From: Macrostomum hystrix
Taxonomy: Eukaryota > Platyhelminthes > Macrostomidae
Assembly: GCA_950097015.1 (NCBI GenBank)
Contig: CATNEN010000039.1
Location: 19,895,501-19,959,500 of the forward strand
DNA: 64,000 nucleotides
Direction: 5' to 3'
The notes under the pieces were generated by a model, which was not told where the DNA came from, did no database searches, and saw only the letters and a list, made by a program, of their open reading frames with translations. Positions 36,001 to 47,972 of the stretch are shown here, in pieces (positions within the stretch are counted from its first letter, which is position 1; each line of letters opens with the position of its first letter). A program made the position numbers and the translations under genes.

Positions 36001-39000
36001 TGTAATCTGAATTTGTTTAAAAACTATTATTAATCTAGAATAGTGAAAATATGAAATCAATAAATATAGTACATATCCTAAATAGACATCAATGAAGATT
36101 GGTCTTAGGTCCAGATTCTAATTTTTGTTTTATTGGCACTATTAACTTTGAATTAGAGCTTAAAATATGTACTAAACCTCTGGTAAGCTGCGTGAGTAAC
36201 TATGCACTAAATTATATATTGCAATACTTCGTCACCTAATTAGTATTATTTGTTTTTATTTAGGCTCGCATCGCTTTCCTGCAAGGCGAGCGCAAGGGTC
36301 AGGAGAATCTCAAACACGATCTTGTACGCCGCATCAAGATGCTGGAGTTCGCGTTGCGTCAGGAGCGCGCCAAATTTCATCGATTAAAATATGGCGCCGA
36401 GCCAGCGACTGGTGGCTCCGGCGCTGCTACAGCCACCGCCGACGACGTTACCGACGGGGGTGAGAGCGCCAATTCGCCGTCTTTGTCGCAATGCCAGAGC
36501 GTACTGGATCCAGAGGAGCTGCTGCGAGAGACCAGCGCCCAGACCGCGGCAACGAAAGCTAAGGCTAAGGATGGCAGACAGCTGATTAGGCAGTACCTGC
36601 AGGTGAGAATAATATCTAGGCATAAGTGTTTCGTGTCAAATCTAGTGCTCATAGGTCAGTAGTTCGAATCTCCAATGCCACTGGCTGTACATATTTTCAA
36701 ACTGTACAATTGGCCACCTTTCGGAGGTCGGGGGTTCGATTCCCGACTCGACTGGAGCAATTTTTGTCCTTTAGTAAGACACTTGACTCTGCATTGCTTC
36801 AGTTCACCCAGCTGTTCAATGGGGTAATTAATGGTAGGTGTGGCGTCCCACCAGTCCATGGACTGAACAGCTGTACCCAGCCTTCAGAAGCGCCTCGCCA
36901 TAGCTGCGGCTGTGCTGTAGGCTGCACATCTGGCCCAATTGGGGCAGGTGCAATCAAGTTTTATTTAAATTATTTTTTTTGTTCTAAATAGCTATTGATG
37001 ATTTTTAATTGCTAAAATTCAATAAAAAACCGCAGGAAATCGGTTTCGTGGACAGCATCCTGGATGCCAGGCAAGCCCGACTTCAACAACTCATTGGCGC
37101 CAGCGGTTCAACAGCCGCACCTGCCGCCACCTCTTCTGCGCTGGCTATCAGCGATTCTAATCAGCTGTTTCAGCAACAGCAGCAGCAGCAGCAGCAACAA
37201 CAGAGACCCCTGTCTCAGCAGCAACAACCACCGCCGCCGTCGCATCAGCAGCATCAGCCGACGCAGCAGATGGGGCAGCTAAATAAGCCACAACAGCAGC
37301 AGCAGCCGCGTGGTCGAACCATTCAAGAGCAGCTGTCCAGTCTGATTCCTGGTATCAACATTGCCGGCGAAGATGACGATGAAGAAGATGACGCTGAAGA
37401 GGAAGACGAGGAAGATGGCGGCGGCAGGCTTAGGAGAGGCGGCGGCAAGGCTCCCCTGTCGGAGGAGGAACAGGTGAGGGAAATGCCGGTTTAAATAAGA
37501 GTATTGACAGGTCTATTTAGGTAATAAACGGTTTTTAATGGGTAGTTCGCGGTATTGAAAAAAATATTTTAAGGTATCGACAGATTAACTGGTGGAATTG
37601 AGACTTTGATTCGGAATATAGACATTTTATTCAAGTTATTAAGAGGCAAATTGAAGATATTGACATGGTATTTGAAGATATTGACATGGTATTTGAAGAT
37701 ATTGACATGGTATTTGAAGATATTGAAAGGTTTATTGAATATATTGACAGGTTAATTGAAGACATTATCTCTAATAAACCCAGGTCATCGCCGAGTTCGA
37801 CTTCCTAGTAAATCAGCAGGACGCCGAAGATCCGTCGCTTTCGTCGACTGGTGGCGTCGAAGATTCGACAATCGGCGAAGCTGACGCAGCCGCCGACGAG
37901 TTAGTCGACGCCGAATGGAGCATGGACGATCGAACCAGATCCAAGGTCGAGGCCTTCAAGAAGGAGCGCATTCGCGGGCCCAAGAAGTCTGGTGGTGGCA
38001 GCGGCGGAGGCAGTGGCACTCGCGGCATGCTTGACGCCTTCCTGGACGAATTCGGCGGTCGCGACGGCGGCGATGAAGGCGTCACGGACGACATCGACTC
38101 CGGTGGAAAATTGTCGTCGTCGGCCGCGGCGGCGGCAGCAGTAGCCGCCTCTGAAGAGGAGGGCTTCCGCTCTGCTATGGGACTTAGTCTGGGCGACTTG
38201 CAGGTTCGAATGGATCTGGCTGTATTGGTATCTGGCTGTATTTGGGATTTGACTGTTTTGGGATCTGACTGAATTGGGCTCTGGTTGTATTGGGATCTGG
38301 TTGTATTGGGATCTGGTTGTATTGGAATCTGGCTGTATTGGGATCTGGCTGTATTGGGATCTGGCTGTATTTGGGATTTGGCTGTATTTGGAATTTGACC
38401 GTTTTGGGATCTGGCTGTATTGGAATCTGGCTGCATTTGGGATCTGGCTGTATTGGGATCTGGCTGTATTTGGGATCTGGCTGTATTTGGGATCTGGCTG
38501 TATACTATACATGCGTGTATGCCGCCACTGTATAGGGATCTGGTTCTGGTTGTATTTAGGATCTGTTTGTATTTGGGAAATGGATGTTTAAGTAATGGGA
38601 TCTGGATGTTTGATTAGTGGGATCTGGATCGGATTGGCTAACTCGCACCCTTACCCCTCAGGATATCACTGTCGCCAACGAACGCGACTACGACGATGAC
38701 GTTGGCACCGGCGCTGATTCCTCGCGGCGGACATGGACAGCCAAGTTCAGCTTGCGCTCCCATCTGGATGGCGTTAGAGCTGTGGCCTTTCATCCAACAG
38801 ATTCAGCCCTGTTTACCGCCTCCGAGGACGGCACTCTAAAGCTGTGGAATCTGGCGGGCAAGGCTGCTGCTCTGCACCAGGTTTGAACGCAATCCAGTTC
38901 TATCATTATTGCAAACACAAACCGACTCAAGTGAATGCTAGCTATTTCTCACCATGAATAATTCAAACCTTCACTTATTCACACCCTGACTCATTCACAC

Positions 39001-42000
39001 CCTGACTCATTTATACCAAGAGTCATTTATACCAAGAGTCATTCACACCCTGACTCATTCACACCCTGACTCATTCACACCCTGACTTATTCACACCCTG
39101 ACTAATTTATACCAAGAGTCATTCACACCCTGACTCATTCACACCCTGACTCATTCACACCCTGACTCATTCACACCCTGACTCATTCACACCCTGACTC
39201 ATTCACACCCTGACTCATTCACACACTGACATATTCACACCCTGACTCATTCACACCCTGACTCATTCATACCCTGACTCATTCACACCCTGACTCATTC
39301 ACACCCTGACTTATTCACACCCTGACTAATTTATACCAAGAGTCATTCACACCCTGACTCATTCACACCCTGACTCATTCACACCCTGACTCATTCACAC
39401 CCTGACTCATTCACACCCTGACTCATTCACACCCTGACTCATTCACACCCTGACTCATTCATACTCTGACTCATTCACACCATGGCTGATTAATTCACTT
39501 TTTAACCCCCGAAATCAGGACGCCGGATCGCCAAACTCCACCGATGGCAAACGCGTCGTTGGTGGCGCCTCGACTGTGTCAGTAGCCGCCGGTCCCCAGG
39601 TGGAACTGGAGCCCGTACACACCTATCGAGGTCACGCCGGCCCAATTCTAGCCGTTTGCGTCTCGCCAGACGGCTCCGTTGCCTGCACTGGCGGACTGGA
39701 CGGCTGCGTCAGGGTCTGGAGACTGCCGCCTACCCTAGCCGGTTTGGACCAGTACGATGCCTACGATTCTAGCCTGGTTGGCGAAGCTCTGGAAGGTCAC
39801 CAGGACGCTGTCTGGGGCCTGGCTGCCACTGGCTCGGTATTAAAATTTTATAAATCTTCTATCTTACCTAAATCAATATATGAATCCCTGCAAAAATCTC
39901 CATCCTACATCAATCTGTATCCTCATCAATCTCTATCCTCATCAATCTCTATCCTATATCAATCTCTCTCCCACATCAATCTCTCTCCCACATTAATCTC
40001 TCTCCTCATCAATCTCTATCCTCATCAATCTCTATCCTACATCAATCTCTCTCCCACATCAATCTCTATCCTACATCAATCTCTCTCCCACATCAATCTC
40101 TATCCTAGTTCAATCTCTATCCTACATCAATCTCTATCCTTCATCAATCTCTATCCTCATCAATCTCTATCCTCATCAATCTCTATCCTAGTTTAATCTC
40201 TATCCTACATCAATCTTTATCCTAGATCAATCTCTATCCTACGTCAATCTCTATCCTTCATCAATCTCTATCCTCATCAATCTCTATCCTACATCAATCT
40301 CTATCCTAGATCAATCTCTATCCTAGATCAATCTCTATCCTCATCAATCTCTATCATAGTTCAATCTCTATCCTCATCAATCTCAATCCTACATCAATAT
40401 CTATCCTACATCAATTGCTATCCTAGATCAATCTCTATCCTCATCAATCTCTATCCTACATCAATATCTATCCTACATCAATTGCTATCCTAGATCAATC
40501 TCTATCCTCATCAATCTCTATCCTCATAAATCTCTATCCTCATAAATCTCTATCCTCATCAATCTCTATTCTACATCAATCTCTCTCCCACATCAATCTC
40601 TCTCCCACATCAATCTCTCTCCCACATCAATCTCTATCCTCATCAATCTCTATCCTCATAAATCTCTATCCTCATCAATCTCTATTCTACATCAATCTCT
40701 CTCCCACATCAATCTCTCTCCTCATAAATATCTATCCTACATCAATCTCTATCCTAGATCAATCTCTATCCTACATCAATCTCTATCCTAGATCAATCTC
40801 TATCCTCATCAATCTCTATCATAGTTCAATCTCTATCCTACATCAATCGCTATCGTCATCAATCGCTATCCTAGATCAATCTCTATTCTCATCAATCTCA
40901 ATCCTACATCAATATCTATCCTACATCAATCTCTATCCTACATCAATATCTATCCTACATCAATCTCTATCCTCATCAATCTCAATCCTACATCAATATC
41001 TATCCTACATCAATTGCTATCCTAGATCAATCTCTATCCTCATCAATCTCTATCCTCATAAATCTCTATCCTTATCAATCTCTATTCTACATCAATCTCT
41101 CTCCCACATCAATCTCTCTCCTCATAAATATCTATCCTACATCAATCTCTATCCTACATCAATCTCTCTCCTCATCAATCTCAATCCTACATCAATCTTT
41201 ATCCCACATCAATCTCTCTCCCACATCAATCTCTCTCCTCATCAATATCTATCCTACATCAATCTCTATCATCTCTATCCTACATCAATCTCTCTCCCAC
41301 ATCAATCTCTATCCTCATCAATCTCAATCCTACATCAATATCTATCCTACATCAATTGCTATCCTAGATCAATCTCTATCCTCATCAATCTCTATCCTAG
41401 ATCAATCTCTATCCTCATCAATCTCTATCGTAGATCAATCTCTATCCTCATCAATCTCTCTCCCACATCAATCTCTCCCACATCAATCTCTATCCTCATC
41501 AATCTCAATCCTACATCAATATCTATCCTACATCAATTGCTATCCTAGATCAATCTCTATCCTCATCAATCTCTATCCTACATCAATCTCTATGCACATC
41601 AATCTCTCTCCCACATCAATCTCTCTCCTACATCAATCTCTCTCCTCATCAATCTCTCTCCCACATCAATCTCTCTCCTACATCAATCTCTCTCCTCAGC
41701 AATATCTATCCTACATCAATCTCTCTCCCACATCAATCTCTCTCCCTCATCAATCTCTCTCCACATCAATCTCTCTCCTACATCAATCTCTATCCTACAT
41801 CAATCTCTCTCCCACATCAATCTCTCTCCTCATCAATCTCTATCCTACATCAATCTCTATCCTCATCAATCTCTATCCTAGTTTAATCTCTATCCTACAT
41901 CAATCTCTATCCTACATCAATCTCTATCCTAGATCAATCTCTCTCCCACATCAATCTCCCAATCACACATCAATCTCTCCCAATCCCTGATCAATCATTT

Positions 42001-45000
42001 CGCAGGACACGCTATTCTCTGTTAGCCCCGATTCCACATTACGCGCCTGGCGCATCAGTCGCCATGGCCACGCCGATGCCGCCGAGGACTTCGTTCCGCT
42101 GCTTCGCACCGTCCAATTGAACGGGCTGCCAACAGCCCTGACAGTCGTCCCAGCCGATCCGGGCAAGCTCCTGGTTGCTATGAAAACAACAGCTGATTCC
42201 GATGGCACTGCCTCCAGCCTGCTGTTAGTGGATGCCGAGACAGGACAGACTGTCATGCAGATGCAAGCCAACGACCTGACCGGTTCGCCCACGCGTGTGG
42301 TTGCTCATCCCACTCAGGTGAGTAATTTTGGGAGATTTTCCCACTAGAGTCTAGCCTCTACTAGCAGTAGGACTATTGAGCCATTTTTCCGCTCGCTTTT
42401 ATATCAAGGGGAGAATTTCCCTATGAAATTTATAATATTCGCGTCAGGGTGTCCATAGCGGCCTAGTTCCACCTATTGTAGCCCTTGAAGGTCCAGCAAA
42501 TCCATCTAGATAAAAGTAGGTGACCACCGAAGAGTCGCAGTGCTAATTCGTGTATAGGGGTGTATGAAATGCACTAGCGCTTATCGGAACAATCAGACAT
42601 TCGGCCCAAGCCATTGAATATTTCGACGTTCTAAAGAGCTGGCGACATGATTCTTGTTTCAGAAGATGCGCAACAAAAAGTTGGCCCGTGTTCTTGAGTT
42701 TCGTGTGCTTGCGTTGCTCCGTTCGGGTGCAGCACGAAAAATTGTCAAGGGGGATTCTCCTCTTGGTAGTTCTACTGCTAGTTCCTACTGTCTCATACCT
42801 ATCGATTCCCACTGTCTCATACCTATCGATTCCCACTGTCTCATACCTATCAATTCCCACTGTCTCATACCTATCAACTCCCACTGTCTCATACCTATCG
42901 ATTCCCACTGTCTCATACCTATCAACTCCCACTGTCTCATACCTATCAATTCCCACTGTCTCATACCTATCGATTCCCACTGTCTCATACCTATCAACTC
43001 CCACTGTCTCATACCTATCAACTCCCACTGTCTCATACCTATCGATTCCCACTGTCTCATACCTATCAACTCCCACTGTGTCATACCTATCAACTCCCAC
43101 TGTCTCATACCTATCAATTCCCACTGTGTCATACCTATCAACTCCCACTGTCTCATACCTATCAACTCCCACTGTCTCATACCTATCGATTCCCACTGTC
43201 TCATACCTATCAACTCCCACTGTGTCATACCTATCAACTCCCACTGTCTCATACCTATCAATTCCCACTGTGTCATACCTATCAACTCCCACTGTCTCAT
43301 ACCTATCAACTCCCACTGTGTCATACCTATCAACTCCCACTGTCTCATACCTATCAATTCCCACTGTGTCATACCTATCAACTCCCACTGTCTCATACCT
43401 ATCAATTCCCACTGTCTCATACCTATCAACTCCCACTGTCTCATACCTATCAATTCCCACTGTGTCATACCTATCGATTCCCACTGTCTCATACCTATCA
43501 ATTCCCACTGTGTCATACCTATCAACTCCCACTGTCTCATACCTATCGATTCCCACTGTCTCATACCTATCAATTCCCACTGTGTCATACCTATCAACTC
43601 CCACTGTCTCATACCTATCAACTCCCACTGTCTCATACCTATCAACTCCCACTGTCTCATACCTATCAACTCCCACTGTCTCATACCTATCAACTCCCAC
43701 TGTCTCATACCTATCAACTCCCACTGTCTCATACCTATCAACTCCCACTGTCTCATACCTATCAACTCCCACTGTCTCATACCTATCAATTCCCACTGTC
43801 TCATACCTATCAACTCCCACTGTCTCATACCTATCAACTCCCACTGTCTCATACCTATCAACTCCCACTGTCTCATACCTATCAACTCCCACTGTCTCAT
43901 ACCTATCAATTCCCACTGTCTCATACCTATCAACTCCCACTGTCTCATACCTATCAATTCCCACTGTCTCATACCTATCAACTCCCACTGTCTCATACCT
44001 ATCAATTCCCACTGTCTCATACCTATCAATTCCCACTGTCTCATACCTATCAATTCCCACTGTCTCATACCTATCAACTCCCACTGTCTCATACCTATCA
44101 ATTCCCACTTTCTCATACCTATCAACTCCCACTGTCTCATACCTATCAATTCCCACTGTGTCATACCTATCAATTCCCACTGTGTCATACCTATCAATTC
44201 CCACTGTGTCATACCTATCAACTCCCACTGTCTCATACCTATCAATTCCCACTGTGTCATACCTATCAATTCCCACTGTCTCATACCTATCAACTCCCAC
44301 TGTCTCATACCTATCAATTCCCACTGTCTCATACCTATCAAATCCCACTGTCTCATACCTATCAATTCCCACTGTCTCATACCTATCGATTCCCACTGTC
44401 TCATACCTATCAATTCCCACTGTGTCATACCTATCAACTCCCACTGTCTCATACCTATCAACTCCCACTGTCTCATACCTATCAACTCCCACTGTCTCAT
44501 ACCTATCAACTCCCACTGTCTCATACCTATCAACTCCCACTGTCTCATACCTATCAATTCCCACTGTCTCATACCTATCAACTCCCACTGTCTCATACCT
44601 ATCATTTCCCACTGTCTCATACCTATCAACTCCCACTGTCTCATACCTATCAATTCCCACTTTCTCATACCTATCAACTCCCACTGTCTCATACCTATCA
44701 ATTCCCACTGTGTCATACCTATCAATTCCCAATGTCTCATGCCTATCAACTCCTACTGTCTCATACCTATCAATTCCCACTGTGTGATCAATGTTATATC
44801 TTATATCTGAATTTTTCCTAATTCATTTCAAACCAAGCGCATTACTTGTGAGTAGCACAATAAGTATTTATTGCGCAAATTTTTCTACAAATTTTCTTTG
44901 CTTTTGTTCCAGCCCACAGCCATAGCCGGCTACACTGATCGCTGCATTCGCTGCTTCGATTACACCAGCGGAGAGATAACTCACAGCATGGTGGCTCACC

Positions 45001-45230
45001 TTGACTCCGTCACCAGCCTGGCTATCGATCCCAACGGTCTCTACCTGGCGTCCGGCAGTCACGACGCCTCCGTCCGCATCTGGAGCCTGGACGATCCGCG
45101 CGCCTGCGTTCAGGAGATCGCCGCTCATCGTCGCAAATTTGACGAAGCTGTGCACGACGTCGCCCTGCATCCGACAAAGAGCCTGATGGCTAGCGCCGGA
45201 GCCGACGCTCTAGCTAAAGTCTTTGTTTAG
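33019..45230 (+). CDS. STRN: Striatin (STRIPAK scaffold)
   Basis: Complete gene, 8 exons, every intron in phase 0: 33019-33228, 36264-36602, 37036-37473, 37784-38203, 38662-38880, 39519-39836, 42006-42317 and 44913-45230. They give 857 residues. Striatins are regulatory B subunits of PP2A that scaffold the STRIPAK kinase/phosphatase complex. The N-terminus shows the family block PGVLHFLQTEWSKVEMERS followed by coiled coil through RRIKMLEFALRQERAKFHRL. FVDSILDARQARL and EFDFLVN match conserved linker motifs. A poly-Q stretch and an acidic stretch lie in exon 3, and a Gly/Ser/Ala linker in exon 4. WD40 repeats follow, including SEDGTLKLWNL, GSHDASVRIWSLD and the typical end SAGADALAKVFV. The family's caveolin- and calmodulin-binding sites were not examined in detail. 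Confidence 0.93.
33229..34387. other. Striatin intron 1, first part
   Basis: Long unique AT-rich intron, one of the few here with no tandem array. I see no exon. Confidence 0.5.
34396..34676. mobile_element. MITE with perfect 14-base ends and 8-base target duplication
   Basis: Ends CATACATGCGCAAC (34396-34409) and its exact reverse complement (34663-34676). Both are flanked by an identical 8-base ATGCCAAC at 34388-34395 and 34677-34684. The 281-base element has no coding capacity; inside, gcgacttagt recurs. An 8-base duplication fits hAT, P or Merlin; the ends do not decide which. In striatin intron 1. Confidence 0.92.
35113..35457 (-). mobile_element. SINE family 1, copy 3 (most intact)
   Basis: About 345 bases. 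Minus strand: A-box region ggcagagtggttaacgcg, B box agttcgattcc, then the family body, ending cctcctgcaattatt with an (ATT)n tail at 35103-35115. The head resembles a Leu/Ser-type tRNA. In striatin intron 1, antisense to the gene. Confidence 0.88.
35458..36263. other. Striatin intron 1, last part
   Basis: AT-rich unique intron up to the acceptor ttatttag before 36264. A short (ATGG)n run lies near 35800. Nothing else seen. Confidence 0.5.
36640..36965 (+). mobile_element. tRNA-derived SINE, family 2, with long body
   Basis: Contains two B-box-like sites (agttcgaatct near 36660 and ggttcgattcc near 36731), then ttagtaagacactt and ctctgcattgcttcagtt. A body follows that includes acccagctgttcaatggg. 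The head and the first 60 bases of body match 12714-12835. In striatin intron 2. Confidence 0.75.
37640..37755. repeat. Tandem repeat, 21-base unit, about 5 copies
   Basis: Unit tgaagatattgacatggtat plus t, in striatin intron 3. The flanking sequence looks like decayed copies. Confidence 0.88.
38220..38640. repeat. Minisatellite, 16-17-base unit, about 25 copies
   Basis: Unit gggatctggctgtatt in striatin intron 4, filling nearly all of it. Confidence 0.94.
38955..39490. repeat. Minisatellite, 16-base unit, about 33 copies
   Basis: Unit actcattcacaccctg, with an interspersed taatttataccaagag variant at 39003, 39110 and 39329. Striatin intron 5. Confidence 0.96.
39890..41995. repeat. Minisatellite, 16-17-base unit, about 128 copies
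   Basis: Unit ctacatcaatctctatc or ctcatcaatctctatc, many variants. It fills striatin intron 6 from about 50 bases after the donor to 10 bases before the acceptor. Confidence 0.96.
42425..42650 (-). mobile_element. Unclassified dispersed element, copy B
   Basis: Inverted, roughly 80 percent similar counterpart of 19430-19720, lacking about 75 internal bases. In striatin intron 7, just before the 24-base array. Confidence 0.75.
42781..44785. repeat. Minisatellite, 24-base unit, about 83 copies
   Basis: Unit ctcatacctatcaactccca plus ctgt, with aact/aatt/gatt and ctgtc/ctgtg alternations. Striatin intron 7. Because the unit is a multiple of three, frames of about 650-750 codons stay open on both strands. 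They are not genes. Confidence 0.97.
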
Positions 45231-45599
45231 AAACGCGTCATTTCTTCATTTATTACGAAGAGCAGTCTTTGTAGTTAATTTTTTGTTAGCGTATTTTTAA
45301 TCTATTATCGACCAAAGTGCATGAGTGCTGTGCCTGTGCTACTCGAATTTTTTCTTAGCCTCTCGGTGTTTTCAGGTGAGTAAAAATTAAATTGTTTTGT
45401 CATTCAGTGATTTGGTCATCCGGGCACTCATTGGGTCGCTTATCAAAATCGGTCATTTTATTCATTTTGTCATAATTAGGTCATAATTATTTGGTCATCA
45501 GCTTATTAATTTTAATGGTAATTTATACTTATTGAATGGTTCATAGTAATTAGGTGGCATGTTAAATAAGTCATTTAGTCATTAGAGCACTATATGAAG
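45231..45599. other. Striatin 3' flank
   Basis: AT-rich sequence after the stop codon. It turns gradually into decayed copies of the next array's ggtcattt motif from about 45410. Confidence 0.45.
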
Positions 45600-46570
45600 T
45601 AGGTCATTTGGTCATCAAGGGATTCAAGGCACTATTTGAAATGGGTCATTTGGTCATTAAGGAACTATTTGAAATGGGTCATTTGGTCATTCGGGCACTA
45701 TTTGAAATGGGTCATTTGGTCATTCGGGCACTATTTGAAATGGGTCATTTGGTCATTAAGGAACTATTTGAAATAGGTCATTTGGTCATTCGGGCACTAT
45801 TTGAAATGGGTCATTTGGTCATTCGGGCACTATTTGAAATGGTCATTTGGTCATTCGGGCACTATTTGAAATGGTCATTTGGTCATTCGGGCACTATTTG
45901 AAATGGGTCATTTGGTCATTCGGGCACTATTTGAAATGGGTCATTTGGTCATTAAGGAACTATTTGAAATGGGTCATTTGGTCATTCGGGCACTATTTGA
46001 AATGGGTCATTTGGTCATTCGGGCATTATTTGAAATGGGTCATTTGGTCATTCGGGCACTATTTGAAATGGTCATTTGGTCATTCGGGCACTATTTGAAA
46101 TGGGTCATTTGGTCATTAAGGCACTATTTGAAATGGGTCATTTGGTCATTCGGGCACTATTTGAAATGTTCATTTGGTCATAAAGGAACTATTTGAAATG
46201 GGTCATTTGGTCCTTAAGGCACTATTTGAAATGGGTCACTTGGCCATTAAGGAACTATTTGAAATGGGTCATTTGGTCATTAAGACACTATTTGAAATGG
46301 TCATTTGGTCATAAAGGAACTATTTGAAATGGGTCATTTGGTCCTTAAGGCACTATTTGAAATTGGTCATAAATTGATCATTAAGGCACTATTTGAAATT
46401 GGTCATAAATTGGTCAATAAGGCACTATTTGAAATGGGTCATTTGGTCATTCGGGCACTATTTGAAATGGGTCATTTGGTCATTCGGGCACTATTTGAAA
46501 TGGTCATTTGGTCATTCGGGCACTATTTGAAATGGTCATGCTGTCATTAAGGCACCATTTGAAATAGGTC
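45600..46570. repeat. Minisatellite, 33-base unit, about 29 copies
   Basis: Unit contains gggcactatttgaaatgggt and catttggtcattc, with an aaggaactatttg variant. It lies downstream of striatin. Length changes of one base shift the frame repeatedly. Confidence 0.96.
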
Positions 46571-47211
46571 ACCTATCTCTGATAAATATTGTAGAATGTT
46601 TTTTACATTGTAACGTATTTTATTTCCACATCGCAGCACTGTCTGCTATCAATCATTTTGTCTGGCGCATGGTTACTAAAGTAATTAATAACGTTTCATA
46701 TTGCTTAACTCTGCGAAGTAGCTTTGCGTATCATTTTTTAAAACCAAAACTTAAAATTCTTGAGTTTGGCCAGTTCTGCGTAAAATACCTTAGCCGTGCT
46801 AAAACACTACTGGCCACGTTGAGTAGTATGATAATATTGAAAACTTTGTTATTCATTTTGTAAAAACACAGTTTTCTGAGTTGTTAAATTTAATTTCCCT
46901 AAAATTTTTTATCATATTTAGACTTAGAGAGACAAAGCGCGATTTTTTCTGCCCGAGAATATAAAACATAAGTTCTTGCTTTATAAAAAATTTTATTCGG
47001 CAAACCATGTTTTATATACCCTTGCTTAAACCTCAATTTTTGTTTATCTGCGTAGTTTTTATATTTTTTCCTATTTGTGTATATCTGCAAGCGTGGCATC
47101 GGATATGGGATTTGGGATATGGGATGTGGGATATTCGTTTTGCGGGCAGAATTATTTCGTCGGTTTATTTATTTTTTAGGTTACATTAATAATGAAGAAT
47201 CAAAAGGAAGA
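46571..47211. other. Intergenic, nothing recognised
   Basis: AT-rich unique sequence. A small tandem ggatatgggat occurs near 47100. Short open frames here have no family resemblance. Confidence 0.45.
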
Positions 47212-47612
47212 GACGGTAGACTCAGGAGGGAGAGAAGGTAGACTCAGGAGGGAGAGAAGGTAGACTCAGGATGGAGAGAGGGTAGACTCAGGTGGGAGAG
47301 AGGATAGACTCAGGATAGAGAGAGGGTAGACTCAGGATGGAGAGAGGGTAGACTCAGGAGGGAGAGAGGATAGACTCAGGATAGAGAGAGGGTAGACTCA
47401 GGAGGGAGAGAGGATAGACTCAGGATAGAGAGAGGGTAGACTCAGGAGGGAGAAAGGATAGACTCAGGATAGAGAGAGGGTAGACTCAGGAGGGAGAGAG
47501 GTTAGACTCAGGAGGGAGAGAATGTAGACTCAGGAGGTTCAGAGGGTAGACTCGGGGGGTAGAGGGTAGACTCAGGGGGGTAGAGGGTAGACTCAGAAGG
47601 TTCAGAGGTTAA
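47212..47612. repeat. Minisatellite, 22-base unit, about 18 copies
   Basis: Unit aggagggagagagggtagac plus tc, alternating with aggatagagaga copies. Intergenic. Confidence 0.95.
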
Positions 47613-47972
47613 CAGGCCGTGTGGCCTCGTTTATACTTTGACATGTAAATCTGCAGCTCTCTGCCATTTTTTATTTCTATCCCCTGACCCCTTGCTTGGC
47701 ATGTCCGATTATATGAAAATATCGATTTTTCATGAGTTCTGTCTGCAGTCTTGCTTTTTTATTTCAATTTTCTCCAGCCGTGCTCGCTTATATTAAATAA
47801 AATAGTAGTCACCTTCAAACTAAACTAGTTTGAGCACAAATCGAAATCTAAGCGGCCATTGTGTATGCTTGCTTGAGATATAATATCAATATTATCCACT
47901 CGCCTATATGGCCTTGCCTATATTCTCAGTTTTTTACTGTTTTTTAAGAATTTATGTACGTGACTCAGCCAT

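Noticed and set aside
42543-44810. Open frames of about 650-750 codons on both strands in striatin intron 7
   Set aside because: They are products of a 24-base tandem repeat. Any stop-free frame of a multiple-of-three unit stays open. No variation pattern favours one frame, and the array is intronic.
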